A stretch of 64,000 nt of DNA from positions 58,168 to 122,167 of the forward strand of contig JANQRJ010000033.1 in assembly GCA_028284635.1 (NCBI GenBank), in the 5' to 3' direction. This document shows positions 38,744 through 48,361 of the stretch, one piece after another. Below the pieces are notes generated by a model that saw only the letters and a program-made list of their open reading frames with translations, did not search any database and had not been told where the DNA came from. How positions within the stretch are numbered: the first letter of the stretch is position 1; every line of letters starts with the position of its first letter. Source of the DNA: Pelagicoccus sp. (GTDB lineage: Bacteria > Verrucomicrobiota > Verrucomicrobiia > Opitutales > Opitutaceae). A program made the position numbers and the translations under genes.

Positions 38744-38825
38744 ATCTTCTTCTGCTTCTACTTCTTCATCTTCATCTCTCTCCTGGTGTTTTGAAGAAGA
38801 TGAAGAAGTAGAAGCAGAAGAAGAT
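38744..38825. repeat. Family D inverted repeat
   Basis: 30-bp perfect arms 38744-38773 and 38796-38825 (ATCTTCTTCTGCTTCTAC... type), same family as 3569-3771. It lies just 3' of aspS. Confidence 0.87.
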
Positions 38826-38839
38826 GATGAGGCGGAAGG

Positions 38840-40633
38840 CTAGGTTTCGTCTAACGTGGTCTCTATATAGAGATCCTTGAGCTGCTTGTCGGTCACCGGC
38901 GAGGGGCTGCTGGTCATGAGACACTGCCCCTTTTGCGTCTTGGGAAACGCAATGACGTCGCGAATGCTCTGCAGCCCTGCCAGGATCATGACCAGCCGGT
39001 CGAGTCCGAAAGCGATACCACCGTGCGGAGGAGCTCCATACTTGAAGGCCTCGAGCATGTAGCCGAAGCGCGAGGCGACCACGTCAGAGGGAATTTTAAG
39101 CACGTCCTCGAAAACCTTCTGCTGCACGGCCCGCTGGTGGATACGAATGCTGCCACCGCCAAGCTCTACGCCGTTGAGCACGAGATCGTAGTGCTGGCCT
39201 CGCACCGCCTTCGGATCGGAATCAAGGATCGCCAGATCCTCGGCCACCGGGGCGGTAAACGGATGGTGAGTCGCCACAAAGCGGCCCTGCTCCTCGTCGA
39301 AGGACATCAAAGGGAAGTCGACCACCCAGAGGAAGTTGAACTGGTCGGCGGGAATATCCAGCCGCCCGCGCTTCTTAAGCAGCTCCGCGCACTCCAGACG
39401 AATCCGGCCCAGAATGGAGCAGGCCTGCTCCCACTTCGAAGCGGCGAAGAATACGATGTCTCCATTTTCCAATGACAGACGCTCGGAGAGAGCAGCCTTT
39501 TCTTCGTCTGAGAAGAACTTGACGATAGGCGACTTCCACTCGCCGCCCTGCACCTTGATGAAGGCGAGGCCTTTCGCGCCGAGGGACTTGGCAACCTCCT
39601 CCAGGTTCTTCATCTCGCCCTGGGTGACGTCGGCCAGCGTCGGAGCCTTGAAAGCCTTGACCACGCCGCCGCCCTGTACAGTGGCTTGGAATACCTTGAA
39701 GCCGGAGCTGGCGAAGGCCTCGGAAAAGTCCTCGATCTCAAGGCCGAAACGCGTATCCGGTTTGTCAACACCGTAGCGATTCATCGCTTCCTGGAAGGAC
39801 ATGCGGGGAAAGGGGGTCGGGATGTCGATATCGAGCGCATCCCTCCAGACCTTCTTCATCAGGCCCTCGATCAGTTCGTACATGTCCTCGCGGTCGATGA
39901 AGGAGAGCTCGATATCGAGCTGGGTGAACTCCATCTGGCGGTCGGCTCGCAAATCTTCGTCGCGGAAGCAACGGGCGATCTGGTAGTAGCGCTCCAGTCC
40001 CGCCACCATAAGCATCTGCTTGAATTGCTGAGGGGACTGCGGCAAGGCGTAGAATTGGCCGGGGTTGATCCGGCTGGGCACCAGATATTCGCGGGCCCCT
40101 TCCGGCGTGCTTTTGAAAAGCATCGGAGTTTCCACGTCAACGAAGCCGTTCTCGTCCATATAATCGCGGATAGACCGCGTCGTCGCATGGCGCAGACGGA
40201 GGACCTTGTTCATTTTGCTGCGACGCAGATCGAGGTAGCGGTAGCGCAGGCGCAGATCCTCGTTCACCTTGTCGCCCTTCTCGTCGTCGATCGGGAAAGG
40301 CGGCGTTTCGGAGATGTTGTGAGCAAGCGCCAAGCGAGCCTGCACTTCGACACTGCCAGTGGGAAGATTAGCGTTCACGGTCCCCTCCTCGCGAGCCTCC
40401 ACTTCGCCGTGGAATTCGACTACCGATTCCGGCTTCAGACCAAGGATCGCCGCGTTGAATTCCGCGTCACTGCCGTTCGGATTCGCCTTCACCTGGGTGA
40501 TGCCCTCGCGGTCTCTTAAGTCTATAAAGAGAATGCCGCCGTGATCGCGGATGGAATCCACCCAACCGATCAGCGATACCGATTTTCCAACGTCGCCCGA
40601 GCGCAGCTGGCCGCAATGATGTGTCCGTTTCAT
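38840..40633 (-). CDS. aspS: Aspartyl-tRNA synthetase
   Basis: Class II synthetase, 597 residues, bacterial-type length. N-terminal OB-fold anticodon domain (VSLIGWVDSIRDHGGILFIDLRD), motif 1 region (FVDVETPMLFKSTPEGAREYL), motif 2 (YYQIARCFRDEDLRADRQMEFTQLDIE), bacterial insertion GAD domain, and motif 3 (GIAFGLDRLVMILAG). Whether it charges only tRNA-Asp or also tRNA-Asn cannot be decided here. A terminator and a family D repeat follow. Confidence 0.97.
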   Translation of the reverse strand: MKRTHHCGQLRSGDVGKSVSLIGWVDSIRDHGGILFIDLRDREGITQVKANPNGSDAEFNAAILGLKPESVVEFHGEVEAREEGTVNANLPTGSVEVQARLALAHNISETPPFPIDDEKGDKVNEDLRLRYRYLDLRRSKMNKVLRLRHATTRSIRDYMDENGFVDVETPMLFKSTPEGAREYLVPSRINPGQFYALPQSPQQFKQMLMVAGLERYYQIARCFRDEDLRADRQMEFTQLDIELSFIDREDMYELIEGLMKKVWRDALDIDIPTPFPRMSFQEAMNRYGVDKPDTRFGLEIEDFSEAFASSGFKVFQATVQGGGVVKAFKAPTLADVTQGEMKNLEEVAKSLGAKGLAFIKVQGGEWKSPIVKFFSDEEKAALSERLSLENGDIVFFAASKWEQACSILGRIRLECAELLKKRGRLDIPADQFNFLWVVDFPLMSFDEEQGRFVATHHPFTAPVAEDLAILDSDPKAVRGQHYDLVLNGVELGGGSIRIHQRAVQQKVFEDVLKIPSDVVASRFGYMLEAFKYGAPPHGGIAFGLDRLVMILAGLQSIRDVIAFPKTQKGQCLMTSSPSPVTDKQLKDLYIETTLDET

Positions 40634-41125
40634 AGCTTTTGGAAAAAAGGCTGCAAACTTGGGAGAAACTCCACTGAGAAAGCAAACACGTTTTCCCCAA
40701 GCCAGCCGACGGGCCCGATTGAAAATGATGGGATTGCGGCTTTTGGTAGCCGAACTCGTTCACAACCCCAGGGAGAAGGCCTGCCAAGAGCTTGGATGCA
40801 CGCGCCGAGACATAGGATTTGCAACGTTGCAAATCCTATGTCTCGAGATTTGGGAATGGGACACGTTTGGAAGTGGGGCCTCTGCCGGGAACCCTAGCTC
40901 GCCACGAAATGGCCCACTGCCCGCAAGGCCGGCCAGCTGCCGACCCCCGCGGCCGGAAGTCTCGAATCCCATGGCGCTCGGATCGGAATCGACTCCGGTT
41001 TTTTACAATCCCTTCGCCTGAAAATCCGCCGGAAGTCGGCACCGCCTGACCTTCTGGCGCGTAGCAAGCTTTGCAAAAGGCCAACTCGCCCCACGAGGCA
41101 CCCGATTCGAGACAGAAAGGAAGCT
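40634..41125. other. Intergenic region between aspS and a small plus-strand gene
   Basis: Apart from the 40-bp palindrome at 40806-40845, no gene or known RNA is seen. It should hold the aspS promoter. Confidence 0.5.
40806..40845. repeat. 40-bp perfect palindrome without loop
   Basis: CGAGACATAGGATTTGCAAC and its exact complement meet at AAC/GTT with no spacer. It occurs once in the window and has no T-run. Confidence 0.88.
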
Positions 41126-41437
41126 ATGATACTCATTGTCCGCGACGAACTGCTCAATCCTCCCACCTGGGTTCCCTCCTTTCGCGACCTCACCCTCATC
41201 TGCAGCATGAGGTTGCAGACCGACATCGTGATCGAGAGTCGAGAGGTAGACCTCTACTACCATTGGCTCAAGCCCCGAGGAGGAATGGACTTCGTGGAAG
41301 ACTTCGTGACTCCAGGCTCCGAAATCGGCCTGCGACTCGACAACGAATTCCTGTACGATCCCTCGATCGTCGTAGACCGCATCGCTCCCGAAAACACCCA
41401 CCATCTCTTCCACAGAATCCAGTCCGCAGCATTCTAG
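41126..41437 (+). CDS. Small protein of unknown function
   Basis: A 103-residue frame with a good ribosome-binding site (AAGGAAG, five bases before ATG). It is acidic, without signal or membrane segment (FVEDFVTPGSEIGLRLDNEF). I do not recognise it. Its position between divergent aspS and ileS and sound start signal favour a real gene, but a chance frame is possible. Confidence 0.5.
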   Translation: MILIVRDELLNPPTWVPSFRDLTLICSMRLQTDIVIESREVDLYYHWLKPRGGMDFVEDFVTPGSEIGLRLDNEFLYDPSIVVDRIAPENTHHLFHRIQSAAF

Positions 41438-41525
41438 AAACGCCCTGTTTTCCTGGCATTGCACGACCTCTTCCCATCCCGAAAATCGCGGGAAATACCC
41501 CCGGGCAAACTACCGCCGTCCGCCC

Positions 41526-41554
41526 TTGACACGCATCTGGCCATCCGCAGTATC
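41526..41554 (+). promoter_or_regulatory. Possible promoter of ileS
   Basis: A perfect -35 TTGACA (41526-41531) with a weak -10 (AGTATC at 41549-41554, spacing 17) about 25 bases before the ileS ATG. Confidence 0.4.
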
Positions 41555-41578
41555 CGCGCATTCTTAAAACCGGCGGGC

Positions 41579-44365
41579 ATGTCAGAGAATTTCAAAGATA
41601 CCCTGAATCTACCAAAAACGGCCTTTCCCATGAGGGCCAATCTCGGCAAAAGAGAACCCGCCCGAGTCGATCACTGGAAGTCCATCGACCTCTATCGAAA
41701 GCTCCAGAAGAAGAACGCCGACGGTCCGGCATTCGTCCTCCACGACGGTCCCCCCTTTACCAACGGCGAACTCCACCTCGGTCACGCTCTCAACAAGACG
41801 CTCAAGGAAATCGTCCTGCGCTACAAAACCGCCCAAGGCTTCCGAACGCCCTACATCCCAGGCTGGGACTGTCACGGCCTTCCCATCGAGCACAAAGTCA
41901 CCAAGGAGCTGCAAGCCGAAGGCAAGGACCTGCCCACCGCAGAGCTCCGCGACCGCTGCGACGCCTTTTCCGAACACTGGATCGACGTGCAGCGCTCCCA
42001 GTTCCAGCGCCTCGGCGTCATCGGAGACTGGGCCAACGAATACAAGACCAAGAATCCCGCTTACGAAGCCGAGATCCTCCGCACCCTCGCCTCCTTCGTC
42101 GAGCAAGGCATGGTCTACCGCAGCAAGAAGCCCGTCTACTGGTCGATCCCCTGCGCCACCGCCCTCGCCGAAGCCGAGATCGAATACAAGGAGCACACCA
42201 GCCCCTCCATTTGGGTCGCCTTCGACATTCCGGACAAGGCCCGCTTCGGAATCGAGAAGCCTCTCAGCGCCGTCATCTGGACCACCACGCCCTGGACCAT
42301 CCCAGCCAATCTCGCGATCGCTCTGCACCCCCGCCTTAGCTACGCCTTCGTCGAGACCGCCGACCGCGTGCATCTCGTCGCCAAGGACCTCGTCGAGACC
42401 TTCGCCACCGACGTCGAGCTCGGCGAATATAAGATCGTGAGAGAAGTTCCCGGCCAGGACCTCGAACACGTCGAAGCCCGTCACCCCTTCATCGACCGAG
42501 CCAGCCCCATCGTGCTCGCCGAATACGTCACCACCGAATCCGGCACCGGCGCCGTGCACACCGCCCCCGGCCACGGCCAAGACGACTATGTCACCGGACT
42601 CAAATACGGCCTCGAAGTCTACTGCCCCGTCAACGACGAGGGAAAATACGAAGACGACGGCCGGATCCCCGACTATCTCGTCAACGAATCAGTGCTCGAG
42701 GAAAACGGCTGGGTCCCCGCCAATGGCAAGGTCCTCAAGGCCCTGCAAGACGCCGGAGCGCTACTGAAAAAGAAGACCTACAAGCACAGCTATCCGCACT
42801 GCTGGCGTTCCAAGACCCCCATCGTCTTCAGAGCGGTAGACCAGTGGTTTGTCGCTCTCGACCACGACGACAAACGCCAAGCCGCCCTAGAATCCATCGA
42901 CCAGGTGAACTGGATCCCCGAGTGGGGCCAGAAACGCATCGCTGCCAACGTCGAAGCCCGCCCCGACTGGTGCATCAGCCGCCAGCGTTCCTGGGGCGTG
43001 CCCATCCCGGCCTTCTACGATCAGGACGGCAAAGCCTACCTCGACGCCAGCGTAATCAAGGCCATCGCCGACAAGGTCGCCACCGCCGGCACCAACATCT
43101 GGTATACCTCCACTCCCGAAGAACTCCTCTCCGGCATCGACCTCCCCACCGACTGGCAGGGCAAGACTCTCCGCCCCGGCACCGACACTCTCGACGTCTG
43201 GATCGACTCCGGCTCCAGCCACTTTTCCGTGCTCAAGGACAACCCGGAACTCGCCTGGCCCTGCGATCTTTATCTAGAGGGCAGCGATCAGCATCGCGGC
43301 TGGTTCCAGTCCTCCCTCTGGACCGGCGTCATCAGAGAAGGAGCCGCTCCCTACAAGAACATCCTCACCCACGGCTTCATCGTAAACCAAGACGGCTCCA
43401 AGCTCTCCAAGTCCGAAGGAGCCATGACTCTCGTCCACTATATGGACAAGTACGGCGCCGACGTAGTGCGCCTCTGGATCGCCTCCACCGACTTCCGCAA
43501 CGACATCGGCATGTCCGAGCAGATCCTCGCCGGCGTAGGCGACGCCTACCGCCTCTTCCGCAATACCTTCCGCTACCAGATCTCGAATCTCTACGACTTC
43601 GATTTCGAGCGCCACGGCATGCCGGTCTCAGAGCTGCACGAGTTCGACCGTTGGGCCCTGCACAAGACCGGCGAACTCGCCGCCGCCGTCGAGCAAGCCT
43701 ACGATCGCTACGAATTCCACAAGGTCTTCCAGCTCTGCAACCAGTTCTGCTCCGTCACCCTCTCCGCCCTGTACCATGACATCCTCAAGGATCGCATGTA
43801 CACCCGAGCCTTCGATGACCCTCTGCGCCGCTCTTCGCAGACCGCCATCCACCATATCTTCAGTACCCTGGTCCGCCTGCTCGGCCCGCTCATCCCCTTC
43901 ACCGCCGACGAAGCCTGGGCCTACTTCAACGAGGATCAGGACTTCATCGAGGACGTCCTCTGTCTCCAAGACTGGCCCAGCCAAGCCAAACACTGGCAGG
44001 ACTCCCTGCTCGCCGCGGATTTCGTCGAGCTGTTCGCGTTCCGCGACCAGGTAAACGAAAAGCTCGAAGCCCTGCGGGCCGACGGCTCCATCGGCCGCTC
44101 TCTCGACGCCTTCGTGCAAGTCGCTGGAAGCCAGTCCGATGAACATTTCGCCCTGCTCGATAAATACGCCCACTTTCTAGAGGAACTCCTCATTGTATCC
44201 AAAGTCGAACTCACGCCCGCCGATGTGGCGGAGACGACCATCAACGCAACTCAAGCCACCGGAGGACGCTGTCCCCGCTGCTGGAGATGGGAAACCCAAC
44301 TCCAACACGGCGACAAGAACGAGGAAATCTGCCCCCGCTGCGAACACGCTCTAAAAAAAGCCTGA
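41579..44365 (+). CDS. ileS: Isoleucyl-tRNA synthetase
   Basis: Class I synthetase, 928 residues from the ATG at 41579 (MSENFKDTLNLPKTAFPMRA, the usual start); the frame extends upstream from a TTG without family sequence. Signatures: GPPFTNGELHLGHALNKTLK (HIGH motif), PGWDCHGLPIEHKV, editing-domain WTTTPWTIPANLAIA, and KLSKSEGAM (KMSKS variant). The C-terminal zinc finger is complete with CPRCWRWE and CPRCEHAL. It lies 5 bp before the DksA-like gene and is probably in one operon with it. Confidence 0.97.
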   Translation: MSENFKDTLNLPKTAFPMRANLGKREPARVDHWKSIDLYRKLQKKNADGPAFVLHDGPPFTNGELHLGHALNKTLKEIVLRYKTAQGFRTPYIPGWDCHGLPIEHKVTKELQAEGKDLPTAELRDRCDAFSEHWIDVQRSQFQRLGVIGDWANEYKTKNPAYEAEILRTLASFVEQGMVYRSKKPVYWSIPCATALAEAEIEYKEHTSPSIWVAFDIPDKARFGIEKPLSAVIWTTTPWTIPANLAIALHPRLSYAFVETADRVHLVAKDLVETFATDVELGEYKIVREVPGQDLEHVEARHPFIDRASPIVLAEYVTTESGTGAVHTAPGHGQDDYVTGLKYGLEVYCPVNDEGKYEDDGRIPDYLVNESVLEENGWVPANGKVLKALQDAGALLKKKTYKHSYPHCWRSKTPIVFRAVDQWFVALDHDDKRQAALESIDQVNWIPEWGQKRIAANVEARPDWCISRQRSWGVPIPAFYDQDGKAYLDASVIKAIADKVATAGTNIWYTSTPEELLSGIDLPTDWQGKTLRPGTDTLDVWIDSGSSHFSVLKDNPELAWPCDLYLEGSDQHRGWFQSSLWTGVIREGAAPYKNILTHGFIVNQDGSKLSKSEGAMTLVHYMDKYGADVVRLWIASTDFRNDIGMSEQILAGVGDAYRLFRNTFRYQISNLYDFDFERHGMPVSELHEFDRWALHKTGELAAAVEQAYDRYEFHKVFQLCNQFCSVTLSALYHDILKDRMYTRAFDDPLRRSSQTAIHHIFSTLVRLLGPLIPFTADEAWAYFNEDQDFIEDVLCLQDWPSQAKHWQDSLLAADFVELFAFRDQVNEKLEALRADGSIGRSLDAFVQVAGSQSDEHFALLDKYAHFLEELLIVSKVELTPADVAETTINATQATGGRCPRCWRWETQLQHGDKNEEICPRCEHALKKA

Positions 44366-44370
44366 CTAGA

Positions 44371-45372
44371 ATGCCCGCAAAAAAAGCCACCAAAAAGACA
44401 GTTAAGAAGGCCGCCAAAAAGGCCGTAACCGACAAGAGCAAAAAGCCAGCAGCGGCCAAGAAAGCCGTCGCAGCCAAAAAGCCGGTAGCGAAGAAGAAAG
44501 CCGCTCCAGCCAAGAAGCCCGCGACCGCCAAGAAAACCGCTGCCAAAAAGACCGTAGCTAAAAAGGTCGTGGCAAAGAAGGTTGCAGCGAAAAAGCCCGC
44601 TGCAGTGAAAAAGGCCGCCAAGACCGCCACGGCGAAAAAGGCTCCCAGCAAGAAGTCGGCAGTGAAAAAGAATTCAACCTCCAAGAAAAACGGCACCAGC
44701 GGGTTTTCCCTCGACGAAGCCCTAGCCATCGCCAGTTCTCGCAAGGAAGACGAGGACAAGATCAGCGCGGACCGCGCCGCCAAGGCCAAGGCCCGAAAGG
44801 CCATCGAGGAAGCCGAAGCCAAGGCCGAAAAACGCCGTTTCGGAGCTGCCTCCTTCGCCGACATTCTCGGCTACAATCCTGCCGCGCCCGACGAGAAGAA
44901 GCGCGACGAGAAGGACGTTCCCGCAAAGTACCGCAAGTTCTACAAGCTGCTCGTCGAGCTACGCAACCACGTCAAAGACGGCCTGAATGCCCACACCGAA
45001 GAGACCCTCAAACGCTCCAGCAAGGACGACGCAGGCGACCTCTCCAACTACGGCCAACACATGGCCGACGCAGGCACCGACACCTTCGACCGCGACTTCG
45101 CTCTGAGCATGGTCTCCAACGAACAGGAAGCCCTTACCGAAATCGAAGCCGCTCTCGACCGCATCTTCAAAGGCACCTACGGCATTTGCGAGATGACCGG
45201 CAAGCAGATCCGCGACGAACGCCTCATGGCAGTGCCCTTCACCCGCTACTCCATGAAGACCCAGGAGCAAATCGAGAAGAACACTTTCCGTTCCCGCCAG
45301 CAAGCCGGCGGCGTCTTCGCCGACGCCTCCTCCGAAGACTCCCTCAATCTCGGCGACGACGACGACAACTAG
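44371..45372 (+). CDS. DksA/TraR-like protein with histone H1-like Lys/Ala N-terminal tail
   Basis: A 333-residue protein from ATG 44371. The first ~110 residues are a repetitive AKKxxAKK tail (KKAVAAKKPVAKKK), as in histone H1-like bacterial proteins, expected to bind nucleic acid. Residues ~200-320 resemble DksA/TraR: a coiled-coil arm (RNHVKDGLNAHTEETLKRSS ... DRDFALSMVSNEQEALTEI) and a finger region GTYGICEMTGKQIRDERL. The C4 zinc site is degenerate: only one Cys remains, the others being Thr, Phe/Thr and Met. DksA proteins bind the RNA polymerase secondary channel; here that is inference. It sits between ileS and lspA. Confidence 0.8.
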   Translation: MPAKKATKKTVKKAAKKAVTDKSKKPAAAKKAVAAKKPVAKKKAAPAKKPATAKKTAAKKTVAKKVVAKKVAAKKPAAVKKAAKTATAKKAPSKKSAVKKNSTSKKNGTSGFSLDEALAIASSRKEDEDKISADRAAKAKARKAIEEAEAKAEKRRFGAASFADILGYNPAAPDEKKRDEKDVPAKYRKFYKLLVELRNHVKDGLNAHTEETLKRSSKDDAGDLSNYGQHMADAGTDTFDRDFALSMVSNEQEALTEIEAALDRIFKGTYGICEMTGKQIRDERLMAVPFTRYSMKTQEQIEKNTFRSRQQAGGVFADASSEDSLNLGDDDDN

Positions 45373-45391
45373 TGTCCTGTCACGGTTGGAA

Positions 45392-45472
45392 CGTAGCGCG
45401 GAGCTTTAGCCCGCGTCCGCAATGTCCTCGGGATCGATTCTCTGCCGACGCGGGCTAAAGCTCCGCGCTACG
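45392..45472. repeat. Family A inverted repeat
   Basis: 26-bp perfect arms 45392-45417 and 45447-45472 (CGTAGCGCGGAGCTTTAGCC...). The right arm ends two bases before the lspA ATG. Confidence 0.87.
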
Positions 45473-45474
45473 CT

Positions 45475-45996
45475 ATGAAACCGGCCCAAGCTCACGTGTC
45501 CAAGCTCGGCAAATACAAGCTACTGCTGATCCTGGCGGCATCCGTCTTCCTTTCCGACCAGGCCACCAAGCTCTGGATCGCCGCCACGCTTCCCTACGGA
45601 AGCTTCTTCCCGCCAAGCAACATCGTAGTCATACCAGGCTACTTCAACCTCGTACACGTCGGCAACACCGGCGCCGCCTGGTCTCTGTTTTCCGGATACA
45701 CTTGGCTGCTCGCCATCATCGGCTTCATCGCCCTCGGGCTCATCTTCGCATTCAGAAAGCAACTGGAGCTGGAAAAGCGAAACATCCAATTCGCCTTCGG
45801 CCTCATAACTGGCGGCATCGTTGGCAACCTCTTGGATCGCATCCGCCTCGGTCACGTCGTCGACTTCCTCGACTTCCACATCGGCGACAGCCATTTCCCC
45901 AGCTTCAACGTCGCCGATTCCGGCATCACTGTAGGCGTGGCCTTCTACCTCATCTTCTCCTTCCGTCAGAAACCGGGCGACAACAAGTCCGACTAA
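45475..45996 (+). CDS. lspA: Lipoprotein signal peptidase (signal peptidase II)
   Basis: Inner-membrane aspartyl protease that removes signal peptides from prolipoproteins. 173 residues with four membrane helices. Conserved: SDQATKLWI, LVHVGNTGAAWSLF, and the catalytic Asp pair in NLLDRIRLGHVVDFLDFH and FNVADSGITVGV. It follows the DksA-like gene; ileS-lspA is a common bacterial neighbourhood. Confidence 0.96.
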   Translation: MKPAQAHVSKLGKYKLLLILAASVFLSDQATKLWIAATLPYGSFFPPSNIVVIPGYFNLVHVGNTGAAWSLFSGYTWLLAIIGFIALGLIFAFRKQLELEKRNIQFAFGLITGGIVGNLLDRIRLGHVVDFLDFHIGDSHFPSFNVADSGITVGVAFYLIFSFRQKPGDNKSD

Positions 45997-46002
45997 GGCT
46001 CT

Positions 46003-46030
46003 GCGGACGCGGGCTAAAGCTCCGCGCTAC
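46003..46030. repeat. Family A single arm
   Basis: GCGGACGCGGGCTAAAGCTC... without a partner arm, between convergent lspA and fdhF. Confidence 0.75.
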
Positions 46031-46057
46031 AGTGCAAGTGTGACGCGACATGAGTCG

Positions 46058-48361
46058 CTACTCCACTGATCCATGTCGGTAGACCTTCACCGGGATCGAC
46101 TTCGAGACGGGAGTCTCGCTTTCCCTAGCGACGTCTTCGATGGGAACCAGCACATTCGCTTCGGGAAAATACATTGCGGCGCAGCCGCGCGGAAGATCGT
46201 AGGGGATCGCCAAATACAGCTTCGCGACGCGACGCTGTCCCTCGCGTTCGCCAATGACGTCCACCACTTCTTCCGCCTTCAAGGAGCGTTCAGCCATGTC
46301 GTCGGGATTCAGGAACACCACGCGACGTTCGCCCCTGATACCGCGATAGCGGTCGTCCAGCCCGTAGATGGTCGTATTGAACTGGTCGTGACTGCGGATC
46401 GTCATCAACAGCAGCTCGTCGTTTTCCGCTTTGCAGGTATCCAAAGGACTGACCGTGAGATTCGCTTTGCCCGTAGCCGTTTCGAAACGCCGCTCCTTCG
46501 CCGCGTTGGGCAGATAGAAACCGCCTGGCTGGCGAGCGCGTCGGTTGTAGTCATCGAATCCAGGCACCACCCGCTCGATGCGATCGCGGATAAGAGAGTA
46601 GTCAGCCTCCCACCCGTTCCAATCAAGGCTTCGATTCGGAGCCAAAGTCGACTTGGCTAAACCACATACGATAGCGACCTCGCTCTTCAGTTCACTGGAG
46701 GCTGGCGAGAGCTGGCCGCTGGAGGCGTGCACGACGCCCATCGAGTTTTCCACGCTCACCCACTGCGGTCCGCTTTTCTGGACGTCCTCATCCGAACGTC
46801 CGAGACACGGCAGGATGAAAGCCATTTTGCCTGTCACCAGATGCGAGCGGTTCAGCTTGGTCGATACGTGAACGGTCGCCGCGCAATTTTCTAGAGCTGA
46901 TGCCGTGTATTCAGTATCTGGACTCGCGGACAGAAAATTGCCTCCGAGGGCGAAAAACACTCGTCCCGGATTCGCTCTCATGTTCCGAATCGCTCGTACC
47001 GTATTCAAGCCATGGTTACGAGGAGCTTGTATCGAGAATTCGCGATCGAGACTCGCCAGAAAGGATTCCGGCATCCGTTCGAAGATCCCCATCGTGCGGT
47101 CTCCCTGCACATTGCTGTGCCCTCTCACCGGACACAAGCCGGCTCCCTTCTTGCCTATCGCTCCCCGCAGCAGATGAAGATTGACCAACTCCTGGATCGT
47201 GGCGACTGCGTTGCGATGCTGGGTCAGCCCCATCGCCCAACAAGAGACGATGCGTTCCGAACTGGCTATCGCTCTCGCCAGCTCGTGGATGTCAGCCAAC
47301 GGCACTCCACTGCGCGACTGGAGTTCCTCCCAGTCAAACGACTCCACATGATCTCGATACTCGCCGTATCCCGTGCAGAACTTCTCGAGAAAATTGGAAT
47401 CGATCACCGAGGCATCCTCCATCGCCAGCTCGAGAAGCCGCTTCGCCAATGCCAGGAATAAAGCCTGGTCTCCATTCACCTTCACTCGCGCGAAAAGATC
47501 CGCCAGGCCGGTCTTGCCGCCCAACAGCTCCAGCGGACGCTGCGGATGGGCAAAGGCAACGAGACCCGCCTCGACCATGGGATTTACGGATACGATGCGA
47601 GCTCCCTTTTCCTTGGCCTGCTGGAGAGCCGAAAGCATACGAGGATGATTCGTGCCGGGATTTTGTCCGACCACCAGGATCAGCTCCGCGTTTTGCAGAT
47701 CTTCTAGAGTGACCGTTCCCTTTCCCACTCCGATCGACTCCCTCAAGGCGTAGCCGCTCGATTCGTGGCACATGTTCGAGCAGTCTGGCAAGTTGTTTGT
47801 GCCGAAGGCCCTGACAAAGAGTTGGTAGAGAAAAGCGGCCTCGTTGCTGGCCCGTCCGGAGGTGTAGAAGATGGCCTCGTCTGGAGAACCCAACCCCTTC
47901 AGCAAGCCCCCGATCGAGGCGAAAGCCTCTTCCCAGGATACCGGCTCGTAGAAACGAGCTCCCGGCCGCAACGCCATAGGTTCCGTAAGTCGCCCCTGCT
48001 GCTCGAGCCAATGATCGCTGCGACGCGACAGTTCGGCCACCGAATATCGAGCGAAAAAAGCTCGATCTGCCCGTCGTTTCGTAGTCTCGGACGCGACCGC
48101 CTTGGCTCCGTTTTCGCAAAATTCGAAACGGCTCCGCTCCCCATCCGGATCCGGCCAAGCGCAGCTAGGACAATCGAATCCATCTTTCTGGTTCAGTCGC
48201 AAAAGCGTTCCAGTCGCTCGCGCCAAACCGCTTTGCCGCTGATTGTGGCGCATAGCGTGGTACACGGCCGGCAGGCCGCCAGCCTTTTTGGCGGGAGCCG
48301 AGCGCCGAAGCCTGGAGAACTCCTCAGGCGGGATGGATTCAGGATTTTCCGATCTACTCAT
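46058..48361 (-). CDS. Molybdopterin oxidoreductase, FdhF/YdeP-type
   Basis: A 767-residue molybdenum enzyme of the formate-dehydrogenase-H/YdeP family. The ATG at 48361 (MSRSENPESIPPEEFSRL) overlaps fdhD by 8 bp and is preferred. Blocks: GFDCPSCAWPDP at the N-terminal Fe-S region (short Cys motif typical of YdeP), EAIFYTSGRASNEAAFLYQL, the molybdenum-ligand region NMCHESSGYAL, GQNPGTNHPRML, and the C-terminal cofactor domain (LTVSPLDTCKAENDELLLMT, GERRVVFLNPDDMAER). YdeP-type enzymes have been tied to acid resistance; true formate activity is not certain. It lies directly after fdhD, which supplies cofactor sulfuration. Confidence 0.9.
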   Translation of the reverse strand: MSRSENPESIPPEEFSRLRRSAPAKKAGGLPAVYHAMRHNQRQSGLARATGTLLRLNQKDGFDCPSCAWPDPDGERSRFEFCENGAKAVASETTKRRADRAFFARYSVAELSRRSDHWLEQQGRLTEPMALRPGARFYEPVSWEEAFASIGGLLKGLGSPDEAIFYTSGRASNEAAFLYQLFVRAFGTNNLPDCSNMCHESSGYALRESIGVGKGTVTLEDLQNAELILVVGQNPGTNHPRMLSALQQAKEKGARIVSVNPMVEAGLVAFAHPQRPLELLGGKTGLADLFARVKVNGDQALFLALAKRLLELAMEDASVIDSNFLEKFCTGYGEYRDHVESFDWEELQSRSGVPLADIHELARAIASSERIVSCWAMGLTQHRNAVATIQELVNLHLLRGAIGKKGAGLCPVRGHSNVQGDRTMGIFERMPESFLASLDREFSIQAPRNHGLNTVRAIRNMRANPGRVFFALGGNFLSASPDTEYTASALENCAATVHVSTKLNRSHLVTGKMAFILPCLGRSDEDVQKSGPQWVSVENSMGVVHASSGQLSPASSELKSEVAIVCGLAKSTLAPNRSLDWNGWEADYSLIRDRIERVVPGFDDYNRRARQPGGFYLPNAAKERRFETATGKANLTVSPLDTCKAENDELLLMTIRSHDQFNTTIYGLDDRYRGIRGERRVVFLNPDDMAERSLKAEEVVDVIGEREGQRRVAKLYLAIPYDLPRGCAAMYFPEANVLVPIEDVARESETPVSKSIPVKVYRHGSVE

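Noticed and set aside
41003..41464. 153-codon minus-strand frame between aspS and ileS
   Set aside because: The plus-strand small gene in the same place has a proper ribosome-binding site and better composition; both cannot be real.
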